The position numbers and the translations under genes are program-made. Below are positions 7,214 through 15,878 of a stretch of DNA of 64,000 nt, piece by piece. The stretch's first letter is position 1, and every line of letters starts with the position of its first letter. This DNA comes from Deltaproteobacteria bacterium (GTDB lineage: Bacteria > Desulfobacterota > Binatia > Binatales > Binataceae), in assembly GCA_021799495.1 (NCBI GenBank), contig JAJZAI010000005.1, positions 1 to 64,000 of the forward strand, read 5' to 3'. The notes below the pieces were generated by a model. The model saw only the letters and a program-made list of their open reading frames with translations. It was not told where the DNA came from and searched no databases.

Positions 7214-9153
7214 GCTACGATCACCTCGCGGAACATCCCGGCCTCCATGTGATACAGCAGATGGCAGTGATAGGCCCATCGGCCGGGAGTGTCGGCGCTG
7301 ACGAGGTAACTCAGCCGTTCGCCGGGCTTGACGTTGATCGTGTGTTTGTAGGGCCTGCGATCGCCGTGGCCGTTTTCGAGTTCGCTCCAGAGTCCGTGGA
7401 GATGAATCGGATGCGCCATCATGGTGTCGTTGACGAGGATAATCCGCACGCGTTCGCCCAACCTGAGTCTGAGCGGTTCGGCCTCGCTGAATTTATGGCC
7501 GTCGAAGCCCCAGACGAAGCGTTGCATGTTGCCGGTCAGATGGAGTTCGATTTCGCGTTCGGGCGGACGCGGGTCGGCGCCGCGATAGCGGGCGCGCAAG
7601 TCGGCATAGGTGAGCACGCGGCGGCCGTTGTCGTTCAGCCCGACCCCCGGATCGCCGAGGCGTTCGGAAGGCGATTGCGCCACGTTGTCGACTTCCGGTC
7701 CGACCCGCAGCGCGATCGGTTCCAGCGGCGGCAGCGTCGGCGTCGTGATTGCGAGCGCGGTCGCCAATGGAGTGTGCGGGTTGGGTTGGGGAAACGGCGG
7801 CGCGCCGAAATCGCGGCCGGCGCTGGTTTGAGATTCGCTTCGCGGCGCCGCGGGAGTTCGCATCGAGCCGGCTTCGCTTCCCGGCGATTCGTCCATGTCC
7901 ATCCCCGGCATGTCGGTCATACCGGGCATATGCATCGGTGGCGCGGCGGCGGGCGCGGACGCGGTATGACCCTCCATCTTCATGCCGGGCGTTGAATTCA
8001 TCGCGCCCATTCCCATATCGACCATGGTCAATTGCGGCCGCGGATCCATCGGCGGGAGCGGCGCGGTCATGCCCGGCGCGGGCGCCAGCGTGCCGCGCGC
8101 ATAACCGGTGCGGTCTTCGGACTGGACGAAAATGGCGTAGGCGCGGCCGGCTTGCGGCGTGACGACCACGTCGTAGGTTTCGGCGACCGAGATGCGGAAT
8201 TCGTCGATCGTCACCGGTTCAAGGTCGTTGCCGTCAGCTTGCACCACCGTCATCGGCAGTCCGGGAATCCGCACGTCGAAGATCGACATCGAGGAGCCGT
8301 TGATGAAACGCAGCCGCACGCGCTCGCCCGGGTTGAAAAGTCCGGTCCAGTTGGCCGCGGGCGTCGCGCCATTCATCAGATAGGTGTAGGTGGCGCCGCT
8401 CACGTCGAGAATGTCGGTGGGGCTCATGTTCATCGCGCCCCATCTGAGCCGTTCGGCGAGAGTTGAGCGAAGTCCGGTTTTCCTGACGTCGGAAATAAAG
8501 GTTCCCACCGTCCGCTGATGAAAATTGTAGTAGTCGCTTTGCTGCTTGAGGTTGGCGAAGATCGTTTCAGGATTTTCGTCGGTCCAATCCGAAAGCAGGA
8601 CGACGTAATCGCGATCGTACTGAACCGGGTCGGCGCCGGATGGCTCGATGATCAACGGTCCGTAATGGCCGGTCTGTTCCTGAAAGCGGCTGTGGCTGTG
8701 ATACCAGTACGTGCCGCGCAGGAGAACGGGAAAGCGATAGACGAAGGTTTCGCCCGGCGCGATGCCGGGGAAGCTGAGGCCGGGCACGCCGTCCATCGCG
8801 GCGGGCACGCGCACGCCGTGCCAATGGATCGAGGTGGGCGCGCGCAAATGGTTGGTGACGGCGATCGTGACCGTGTCGCCTTCGCGCCAATGGAGCCGCG
8901 GACCGGGCACGGAGCCGTTCACGGCGGTCGCGATGCGCGCGCGGCCAGTATAATTTACGATGACTTCCTCAAGCGCAAGCGCAAAATGATTTCCGCGCAG
9001 GACTTCCTGCCGGCGCAGGGAAGCGTGCGCCAAAGCCGGCCATGAACGAAGATCGAAACCTGCGACGACGCCCGCCGCGACCAGTCCCTGCACGAAGCGG
9101 CGGCGCGTGATGCCGTCTCGCTTGAACGATAGCGCGTCGTCTTTATAACGCAT
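7210..9153 (-). CDS. copA: CopA-type multicopper oxidase, copper resistance
   Basis: A periplasmic multicopper oxidase, likely oxidising Cu(I). The 647-residue product has a twin-arginine signal (ITRRRFVQGL) and the copper-ligand motifs in order: IHWHG, WYHSHS, HPIHLHG and the C-terminal HCHLLYHMEAGM. Between them, about residues 390-440, is a Met-rich stretch (PGMKMEGH, PPMHMPGMTDMPGMDMDE) typical of PcoA/CopA copper binding. The start is ATG at 9153, giving a normal twin-arginine leader; upstream codons lack signal character. It is coupled to copB. No copper sensor gene (CopRS or CueR) is seen nearby. Confidence 0.94.
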   Translation of the reverse strand: MRYKDDALSFKRDGITRRRFVQGLVAAGVVAGFDLRSWPALAHASLRRQEVLRGNHFALALEEVIVNYTGRARIATAVNGSVPGPRLHWREGDTVTIAVTNHLRAPTSIHWHGVRVPAAMDGVPGLSFPGIAPGETFVYRFPVLLRGTYWYHSHSRFQEQTGHYGPLIIEPSGADPVQYDRDYVVLLSDWTDENPETIFANLKQQSDYYNFHQRTVGTFISDVRKTGLRSTLAERLRWGAMNMSPTDILDVSGATYTYLMNGATPAANWTGLFNPGERVRLRFINGSSMSIFDVRIPGLPMTVVQADGNDLEPVTIDEFRISVAETYDVVVTPQAGRAYAIFVQSEDRTGYARGTLAPAPGMTAPLPPMDPRPQLTMVDMGMGAMNSTPGMKMEGHTASAPAAAPPMHMPGMTDMPGMDMDESPGSEAGSMRTPAAPRSESQTSAGRDFGAPPFPQPNPHTPLATALAITTPTLPPLEPIALRVGPEVDNVAQSPSERLGDPGVGLNDNGRRVLTYADLRARYRGADPRPPEREIELHLTGNMQRFVWGFDGHKFSEAEPLRLRLGERVRIILVNDTMMAHPIHLHGLWSELENGHGDRRPYKHTINVKPGERLSYLVSADTPGRWAYHCHLLYHMEAGMFREVIVA

Positions 9154-9326
9154 CGATTGTTGATTCGCGCGAATGAGGCTTGGACAAGATTGGCTCGATG
9201 GGTCGCAGGCGGAGACGTTGCTCAGGAATGAATTATTGGCCTGCCGGCGCCGCATGACGCAAGCCGACGCGCCGCCCGATCGCGGCGATTGCCAACGAAC
9301 CGGGCGTCCAATAAGGTGTTAGCTCA

Positions 9327-9348
9327 TGTAATGTTTGGCATCATTACA
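9327..9348. promoter_or_regulatory. 7-bp inverted repeat upstream of copA
   Basis: TGTAATG and CATTACA form a perfect inverted repeat with an 8-base spacer, in the AT-richer part of the divergent region between copA and the nucleotidyltransferase gene. The symmetry fits a dimeric operator, perhaps copper-responsive. This is inference only; the site is about 175 bases from the copA start. Confidence 0.35.
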
Positions 9349-9449
9349 ATCTGTTTAATTGCACTTTGCCGCTGCGCGGGGACGTTGCGAAGCGATTCCG
9401 GCCGGAGCCGGCGCGAACGACCTGGGGCAAGAAACGAAAGCGATCCGCC

Positions 9450-10664
9450 ATGATTTCGCGTGAGGCCGAGCTCGTCGTAAACCTGGTTTCAGCGTACGTG
9501 CGCGGCGCGGACGGCGAGAGCGTCGCGGCGATGGTAAAGCCGGAAATCGATTGGAACGAGGTCGAACGGATCGCGACGTGGCATGCGGTCGTGCCGATTC
9601 TGTATCAGGTTCTGGCCGCGCGCCCCGATTGCGCGCCGGCCGAGCAGCTCGCGCGGTGGCATGGGACTGTCCGTGCGAACCGCGTGCGCAACGCCTACCT
9701 GGAGAACGCCGTCGTCCGAATCGCGAAGGCGCTGGCCGACCGGGGGGTGACGGCGCTCGCGTTCAAGGGGCCCGTGCTCGCGGCGGCGGCGTACGGCGAC
9801 CCCGGGCTGCGCGAGTTCATCGATCTCGACATCCTCGTGCGGCCCTCCGACCTTGGGCCGTGCCGCGCGACGCTCGCGGCGCTGGGTTACCGATCGGAAT
9901 ATTCCGGCCTGAGCGATGAAGGCAAAGCTTTTTTCCAGTCATATCAGGAGACCTTCAACAGCGACGATTGGCTCGTGCCGCTGGATGTTCACTCGCGCCT
10001 GAATCCGCGCTATTTCGCGTATGCGCCGGAAGGCGAAGCGCTGTTCCGGAGGGCGGTCGAATTCGAGCTTCGGAGCGGCGGTGTGAAGACGCTTTCAAAC
10101 ACCGACCTGGTGATTCATCTGTGCGCGCACGGCGCCAAGCATGGATGGGACTCGCTGGGATGGATACTGGATATAGCGGCGTTCGTGCGGCGGAATCCGG
10201 AGATCGACTGGCGGTCGATGCTGAACGACGCGGCCGCGGCCGGCGGCCGGCGTTTGCTGTTGCTGGGAATTTATTTGATCCGCGATTTGTTGAAGGCGCC
10301 GATTCCGGAGGAAGTGATGGCGCTCGCGTTGGGCGACAGAGTAGTCACGCGCATCGCCGCCGGCGTCAAGCGGGGCCTGTTCAGCAATATCGGGCGGCGC
10401 GGCGGCGTTATCGGCGAATGGTCGGCGCCCGCCCGCGCGATCGAATCGACGCGCGGCCGGATTCGGTATGTCGCCGCGCGGGCGTTGGGACCGACGATTG
10501 AGGATTGGAAGTCGCTGCCGTTGCCGCGCCCGCTCTATCCGCTCTATTACGCCGTTCATCCTTTGCGCATGGCGTTCACGCAGGCGCCGCGGATATTCAG
10601 ATCGCTGGTCGGGATTTCCACGCACGCCGCCAAACCGCGCGATCCGCGCCTCGCCGAGGCCTGA
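9450..10664 (+). CDS. Nucleotidyltransferase family protein (PF14907 type)
   Basis: A 404-residue member of the nucleotidyltransferase-fold family that commonly accompanies lasso-peptide and other RiPP or polysaccharide loci. The signature is at residues 104-130: AFKGPVLAAAAYGDPGLREF, then IDLDILVRP with Asp125 and Asp127 as likely metal ligands, followed by LAALGYRSE. A His-rich segment (HLCAHGAKHGWDSLGWILDIA) is also typical. The specific reaction in RiPP clusters is not established for most members; some are thought to modify the peptide or a kinase product. ATG 9450 is used because the 28 codons upstream look non-coding. The next gene, the exporter, starts 32 bases later. Confidence 0.8.
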   Translation: MISREAELVVNLVSAYVRGADGESVAAMVKPEIDWNEVERIATWHAVVPILYQVLAARPDCAPAEQLARWHGTVRANRVRNAYLENAVVRIAKALADRGVTALAFKGPVLAAAAYGDPGLREFIDLDILVRPSDLGPCRATLAALGYRSEYSGLSDEGKAFFQSYQETFNSDDWLVPLDVHSRLNPRYFAYAPEGEALFRRAVEFELRSGGVKTLSNTDLVIHLCAHGAKHGWDSLGWILDIAAFVRRNPEIDWRSMLNDAAAAGGRRLLLLGIYLIRDLLKAPIPEEVMALALGDRVVTRIAAGVKRGLFSNIGRRGGVIGEWSAPARAIESTRGRIRYVAARALGPTIEDWKSLPLPRPLYPLYYAVHPLRMAFTQAPRIFRSLVGISTHAAKPRDPRLAEA

Positions 10665-10696
10665 CGGAACGCCACCGCTTCGCGAGCATCGCCGCG

Positions 10697-12610
10697 ATGG
10701 AGAAACTATCCGCAGTCGAGCATCGCGTTATGGAGAGCCTCGATCAGGCGGGACCGCTTGAGTCCGCGCAACTCCGCGGCGGGCGGACCGGCGACGGCTT
10801 CGCGGAGCCGCGCGGCGGTTCGCTGGCGGCGCTGGCCGATCTGGTTCGCACGATCGCGCGGATCGCGCCGTGGCGGTTCGCGTGGACGATCGCGTTGATC
10901 ACGCTGTTTTCGCTTACCGAAGGCGCCGGCGTGGCGATGCTTTTCCCGACGCTCCAGTTGGCCGGATACAACCTGGAAAGCCAGGGCAAGGTTGGCCATT
11001 ACGCGCGGATGGTGGGGAACGCGTTCACGGCCGCCGGACTGCATCCGACCCTGCCGCTGATGCTCAGTTTGTATATTTTGGTGATTGCGATGCGATCGCT
11101 GATCGATCGCTTCCGCAATGTATCCGACGCGCAGGTGCATCGGCGCCTCGAGGACGTGATGCGCCGCCGTCTGTATAAAGCGATCAGCGACGCGAATTGG
11201 CAATTCATCAGCCGCAGCCGGTTGTCCGATTTCAATCACGCGCTGACCGCGGAAATGGAGCGAATCACGACCGCGGCCGCTTTTCTTACGGCGCTTGCCG
11301 CCAACCTCGTGATGGGCGCGCTTTACGTGAGCGTCGCGCTGGCGCTGTCCGCGCCGATGACGCTGACGGTGATCCTGCTGGGCGGGCTGATGACCGTGGC
11401 GCTGTCGCGCGGAACGCGCAGAATCGAGGAACTGGGCGCGACCTTGTCCAGACAGACGGGCCGCATGTATGCGGCGGCCGGCGATCATTTGCAGGGACTG
11501 AAGACCGCGAAAACCTACGACGCCGTGACGCGCGATTTCGAGCTTTTTTCCGAGGTAAGCCGGCAAATCGCGGATACATATATAAACGTGGAGCGGGAAC
11601 AGGCGACGATGAGCGCGTGGTTCGAGTTAGGATCGGCCATGGCGCTCGGGGCCGTTCTTTTCGCCGCGCTGGAGCTGTTCGCGGCGCCGCCCGCGATGAT
11701 TCTGATCCTGATTCTGCTCTTCGCGCGGCTGATGCCCCGTTTCCAGTCGAGCCATCAGTATTACCGCACGATCGTTCATGCGCTGCCCTCTTTCACCAAC
11801 GTATGCGCGATGGAGCGGCGTTGCCGCGCGGCCGCGGAAGCGCCCGGGCCGCCGGGCCATAAGCTGCCGCTCGCGAATCAAATCCGATTGAATCGAGTGT
11901 CGTTCATATACGGAGCCGGCCTGAAACCGGCGCTTTCGGCGGTTGACATGACTATTCCGGCCAGCCGGATCACGGCGATAGTCGGTCCTTCAGGCGCTGG
12001 CAAAAGCACGATCGCGGATCTCGTGATGGGATTGCTGGAACCAACACAGGGCGAAATCACGGTGGACGGCGTGCGGCTCGATGCAGCCGCGCGGCGCGGA
12101 TGGCGGTCGCAACTTGGATATGTCGGTCCAGAAACCGCGCTATTTAATTTAAGCATTCGCGACAACCTGCTCTGGGCGCGGCCTGGCGCAAGCGAGTCCG
12201 AGTTAAAGGGAGCGCTCAGGGCTTCACGCGCCGATGAATTTGTGCTGGCGCTGCCGGATGGGTTGGATACGATCATAGGCGACCGCGGAGCGCTGCTGTC
12301 GCAAGGCGAGCGCCAGCGTCTCGCGATTGCGCGCGCATTATTGCGAAATCCGGCGCTGCTGGTTCTCGACGAAGCCACCAACAATCTCGATTTTCAAAAC
12401 GAGGAACAAGTGCTCGGCGGAATTGCCGGCTTCGCCTCCGGAATGACCGTTTTGATTATCGCTCACCGGTTATCGACAATTCGATGGGCCGATCTGATTT
12501 ATGTAATCGAAGATGGCAAAGTCGCTGAATCGGGACGCTGGGCGGATTTGGCGTCGAATGGCGGCGGAAGGTTTCACGCGCTTTGCGTCGCTCAACGGCA
12601 GGTCGCATGA
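10697..12610 (+). CDS. ABC exporter, fused permease and ATPase (lasso D-type)
   Basis: A 637-residue half-transporter likely to export the mature peptide. After a roughly 55-residue polar N-terminus come about six membrane segments (60-340) and then the nucleotide-binding domain from about 395: Walker A GPSGAGKST, signature LSQGERQRLAIARAL, Walker B LLVLDEATNNLD and switch His in IAHRLSTI. All catalytic motifs look intact. There is no C39 peptidase domain at the N-terminus, so it should not cleave a leader. ATG 10697 follows the nucleotidyltransferase stop by 32 bases; the longer frame that overlaps that gene is rejected. Confidence 0.9.
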   Translation: MEKLSAVEHRVMESLDQAGPLESAQLRGGRTGDGFAEPRGGSLAALADLVRTIARIAPWRFAWTIALITLFSLTEGAGVAMLFPTLQLAGYNLESQGKVGHYARMVGNAFTAAGLHPTLPLMLSLYILVIAMRSLIDRFRNVSDAQVHRRLEDVMRRRLYKAISDANWQFISRSRLSDFNHALTAEMERITTAAAFLTALAANLVMGALYVSVALALSAPMTLTVILLGGLMTVALSRGTRRIEELGATLSRQTGRMYAAAGDHLQGLKTAKTYDAVTRDFELFSEVSRQIADTYINVEREQATMSAWFELGSAMALGAVLFAALELFAAPPAMILILILLFARLMPRFQSSHQYYRTIVHALPSFTNVCAMERRCRAAAEAPGPPGHKLPLANQIRLNRVSFIYGAGLKPALSAVDMTIPASRITAIVGPSGAGKSTIADLVMGLLEPTQGEITVDGVRLDAAARRGWRSQLGYVGPETALFNLSIRDNLLWARPGASESELKGALRASRADEFVLALPDGLDTIIGDRGALLSQGERQRLAIARALLRNPALLVLDEATNNLDFQNEEQVLGGIAGFASGMTVLIIAHRLSTIRWADLIYVIEDGKVAESGRWADLASNGGGRFHALCVAQRQVA

Positions 12611-12670
12611 CGCGCGTCAAGGCGGGAAATCGCGGCCGGAACGCCGGCGCGTGAGTAAATCGCGAAATCC

Positions 12671-13639
12671 ATGAGAAAGAACTTCGCACGCAATGAACTG
12701 CTCGCATCGCTTCATCTTGACCGCGAGGAATTCAGCGTTCGCGCTACGCAGGCGATGGACCCGGAATACTGGCGATCCCTGTCTCCCGGAATTCCAGTCG
12801 ATTCATTGAACTATGACTTTCACGAACCCGCGTTCAGCCATGATTTGGTCGAGGAGTCTCTGCGCAGTCTGAGAGACCGTGGCTATTTCCACGCCGGCCC
12901 GCTTATTTCGGAACCGATCGTGAAGCGGATGCGAGGGTGCGTGGAAGCGGTGAAAAACGCGGGTTGGCCGCCTGTTTTCGCCTTCGCGTACGATCCGTTC
13001 TGGGCCGCGGCGCGCGCGTCATTCATATGCGAATTTCTCTCGGCCCTGCTGGGGCCCGGCTTCGACATAATAATGTCGCGGGTTTGGTGTTATTATATCC
13101 GCCCTGTCCGCGGCGCCGGCGGATGGGCGCCGCATGCGGACGCATATCGCGATCATCGGAATCGCATTACTCTCTGGATACCGCTCACCGGCGCGACGCT
13201 TGACAATGGCTGCATGTATGTAATCCCGAGAGACTTCATTGACGGCGATCGGACGCCGGCGGAAGACCGCTTGCGCGCGTCGTCGCTGCCGAGCGAGTAT
13301 TGCCTGCGGCTGCTGCATAGCTGCCGCGCGTTGCCGGCGGCCGCGGGATCGATTCTCGGATGGGATCCCCGGACCATTCACTGGGGTTCGAAATGCCATG
13401 CGCCGGGCGAGCCGCGCATCAGCATAGGATGCGAGTTCGTGAGCAGGGGCGTAACGCCGAAGCCCCACCAAATCGGCGAACTTGCGCCGGGCGATCGCGG
13501 CGCGCCGCTGCCCGGCTTCATGCGGAGGATTCGCAACGTCGCCCTGTCGATTCGAATCCATCACGCCCGCGACCTTAAATCGGCGCGGTTTGCGGATTTA
13601 GCTGAGGAATTGATAAAGCAAACCGCCGATATCGCCTGA
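12671..13639 (+). CDS. PhyH-family Fe(II)/2-oxoglutarate dioxygenase 1
   Basis: Predicted non-haem iron dioxygenase of the phytanoyl-CoA dioxygenase family, probably hydroxylating the peptide or a bound intermediate. The metal triad is visible: His155 and Asp157 in PHADAYRD and His237 in TIHWGS, with Arg249 placed to bind 2-oxoglutarate. The segment ITLWIPLTGATLDNGCMYVIP is typical of PhyH. It is a clear paralogue of the gene at 17163-18149, sharing the same domain order and motifs such as RGYFHA, GWPPVFA and ATLDNGC. It ends the plus-strand module of nucleotidyltransferase and exporter, and converges with the cyclase gene. Confidence 0.85.
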   Translation: MRKNFARNELLASLHLDREEFSVRATQAMDPEYWRSLSPGIPVDSLNYDFHEPAFSHDLVEESLRSLRDRGYFHAGPLISEPIVKRMRGCVEAVKNAGWPPVFAFAYDPFWAAARASFICEFLSALLGPGFDIIMSRVWCYYIRPVRGAGGWAPHADAYRDHRNRITLWIPLTGATLDNGCMYVIPRDFIDGDRTPAEDRLRASSLPSEYCLRLLHSCRALPAAAGSILGWDPRTIHWGSKCHAPGEPRISIGCEFVSRGVTPKPHQIGELAPGDRGAPLPGFMRRIRNVALSIRIHHARDLKSARFADLAEELIKQTADIA

Positions 13640-13687
13640 CCAGGCCGACTCATTCGATCGCATAAGGCGGTGTTCCCGTGTGCGGAG

Positions 13688-15568
13688 TCAGCCGAGAATC
13701 GCGTTGTGCCAAATCTCCATCGCGATCGAGAGCCAGGTCGGCACGCCATAGCCGATCGTCCCGCGTTTGTATTCGTTGATTAATTTGTCTGTGGCGCTCC
13801 TGAGCCTGCCGGCATTAACCCATCCGCGGCGCGCGATCGCGAGCGCGCGCCAGTCAACCTGATTCCGATTGAATTCAACCGAATCGAGAAATGGCTCGGC
13901 GAAATGTCCTTTGGTGGCGCGGTTGCGAATACGCTCCGGCAATATTCCGCGCATCGCATTGCGCACGATAATCCGATTCAGGCCCAGCCGCGTCCGCTGG
14001 TCTTCCGGTATAGCCCAGGCGAATTCGACGATACGCCGATCGGAAAGCGGATGGCGGCCTTCGAGTCCTGACCCGGATAGATAACGCTCGAACCAATCCA
14101 TCGTGACATGCCACTCGCCGCCGTGAAAAAAATTGTAATAGTCGCGGTGGGCGAGCGTGGTTCGCGGAGCGGGCGGAGGCTGCGGATGGAGCCGATCTTC
14201 CAACGAGATCCGCCGCGCGAAATCTGGCTCGATCCAGTGGGGATATGAACGCGCCCGGCCGGTCAATTCGCGCCTCAGTTTATTGACCCAGCCCGGCAGC
14301 AGGGGCAAGAGGGCGTCGGCGATGAAGACTCTTGCCAGTCCGATATTGACATCAGGATCGGCCGGACCTCTCAATTCCCGCAGCAGCGCCGCCAGCCGTC
14401 CGCGTCTGAGCAGGTCCGCGAGACGATACGCGGATGCGCTGAGCCATTCGTCGCCGCCCTCGCCGGTGAGAATCACCCGGCATCCATTCGTGGCGGCCAC
14501 GCGGCGAAGTTCCATGCCGCATGACGTGCTTGGATATTCGGGGAAATCGCGATGTTTCCTCACCGATTCCGCCAGGTCGATTCGATCCGGCGCCAACGGC
14601 TCGAACAGATTTGTTTTGATTCCGTAGTATTCCGCCACATTCCGAATATAACTGGATTCGTCCCATGGTTTGCCGGGAAAGACTATCGAATAGGTTCCGA
14701 AATCAAGATGCGGCAACTCGCCGCCGCGCGCCATCGCCAGCGTCGCACAGACGATCGAGGAGGAATCGATCCCGCCGCTCAATTCCGCGGCGACCGGTCC
14801 GACGGCGCGCAACCGGCATCTCAATGATTCCTTGAACAGCGCCAGGAAATTTTCGGCGTACTCGTCGTCGCTCCGAAACCGGATTTCCTTGTTGAAATTG
14901 AGATCGAAGAAGCGGCGGGAAACGGTTGTCTCGCGGCCGACCCGCAGAATGTGAGCGGGCCACAGACGCATGATCGAGGCGTACAGGGTTTCGTCGCAAC
15001 TCGGGATGCGATTTGACAGGATTTCGCCGATCATTCCTTCATTCAACCGGCCGTCGAACCCCGTGTACGCCAATACTCCGGCGATCTCGGAGGCGCAGAC
15101 GAATACTCTGCCATCGTCGAAGTAATACAACGGCTTGATCCCAATCGCGTCGCGTGCGCACAGCATGGTTTGCGCGCGCGCGTCCCAGAGCGCCAGCGAA
15201 AAATCCCCGAGCAGTTTCTCGACGCACGCTTCGCCCCAGCGCTGGTAGCTTCGCAGCACCGTCTCGGCGTCCGTGGCGTCGCGCGGGCGCAGGCTTTGTT
15301 GGTCGAGCAGCGATCGCAGTTCCGCGCCGTTGTCGATCCGCCCATCTAAAATCAGTACGAGATCGCCTGTCTCGTCGCGATGCGGCTGAATTTCCCGCAG
15401 CGATTCGGGCGTGGTGCGAAACATGCGAAGGCCGAGCGCCACGTCGCCATCTTGCCAGATATGGAATCCGTCGGGTCCGCGATGGGCCATCGCGTCGAGC
15501 ATCCTGGCGAACGATTCGGTCGCGACCGGACGCCCGTCGCGATGGAAGACCGCGGCTAATCCGCTCAT
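13688..15568 (-). CDS. Asparagine-synthetase-like cyclase (lasso C-type)
   Basis: A 626-residue homologue of glutamine-dependent asparagine synthetase. The C-terminal synthetase domain has the PP-loop SGGIDSS (264-270) and GEGGDEW (369-375), so ATP-dependent carboxylate activation should work. The N-terminal glutaminase-like domain keeps RGPDG and LDGRIDN, but residue 2 is Ser where amidotransferases need Cys. Ammonia production from glutamine is therefore unlikely, which fits a lasso cyclase that adenylates an Asp/Glu side chain and lets the peptide N-terminus attack. It starts 31 bases after the PqqD gene in the same operon. A variant asparagine synthetase is the less likely alternative. 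Confidence 0.85.
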   Translation of the reverse strand: MSGLAAVFHRDGRPVATESFARMLDAMAHRGPDGFHIWQDGDVALGLRMFRTTPESLREIQPHRDETGDLVLILDGRIDNGAELRSLLDQQSLRPRDATDAETVLRSYQRWGEACVEKLLGDFSLALWDARAQTMLCARDAIGIKPLYYFDDGRVFVCASEIAGVLAYTGFDGRLNEGMIGEILSNRIPSCDETLYASIMRLWPAHILRVGRETTVSRRFFDLNFNKEIRFRSDDEYAENFLALFKESLRCRLRAVGPVAAELSGGIDSSSIVCATLAMARGGELPHLDFGTYSIVFPGKPWDESSYIRNVAEYYGIKTNLFEPLAPDRIDLAESVRKHRDFPEYPSTSCGMELRRVAATNGCRVILTGEGGDEWLSASAYRLADLLRRGRLAALLRELRGPADPDVNIGLARVFIADALLPLLPGWVNKLRRELTGRARSYPHWIEPDFARRISLEDRLHPQPPPAPRTTLAHRDYYNFFHGGEWHVTMDWFERYLSGSGLEGRHPLSDRRIVEFAWAIPEDQRTRLGLNRIIVRNAMRGILPERIRNRATKGHFAEPFLDSVEFNRNQVDWRALAIARRGWVNAGRLRSATDKLINEYKRGTIGYGVPTWLSIAMEIWHNAILG

Positions 15569-15599
15569 TGCAAAAACTTGAGCGCCAAAGCCGCGCGCC

Positions 15600-15878
15600 T
15601 CAGCCGGATTCGCCGGATGTGACGATGAGCATTCCTTTTGCGGCCAGGTCGCTCACCAGCTTGTCGAAGTCATTGCGCAGAACGGCAGGATCGGCGTCAT
15701 CGTACAACGCCGTCAATTCTTCGAGCACTCTGTCTGACGCGCCATGTTCCGCGATCAAGCGCCAGATATCGCTTCCCGCGCCCGAGAATCCAAAATAATG
15801 ATTGGTCGCAAGATCGAGGACTACGATCTCGCCGCCGAGCTCGCGCCAAATTACGTCTTCAGAAATTGCTATCTTCAT
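15600..15878 (-). CDS. PqqD-family RiPP recognition element (lasso B1-type)
   Basis: A 92-residue PqqD-like winged-helix protein that in RiPP pathways binds the leader peptide and presents it to the tailoring enzymes. The fold pattern is clear: VIWRELGGEIVVLDLATNHY, then FSGAGSDIWRLIAEHG, helix VLEELTALYD and RNDFDKLVSDLAAKGMLIV. In lasso systems this part is called B1. Its ATG lies inside the end of the methyltransferase gene (20-base overlap) and the cyclase follows 31 bases later, so all three are co-translated. No B2 protease domain is fused or adjacent. Confidence 0.9.
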   Translation of the reverse strand: MKIAISEDVIWRELGGEIVVLDLATNHYFGFSGAGSDIWRLIAEHGASDRVLEELTALYDDADPAVLRNDFDKLVSDLAAKGMLIVTSGESG

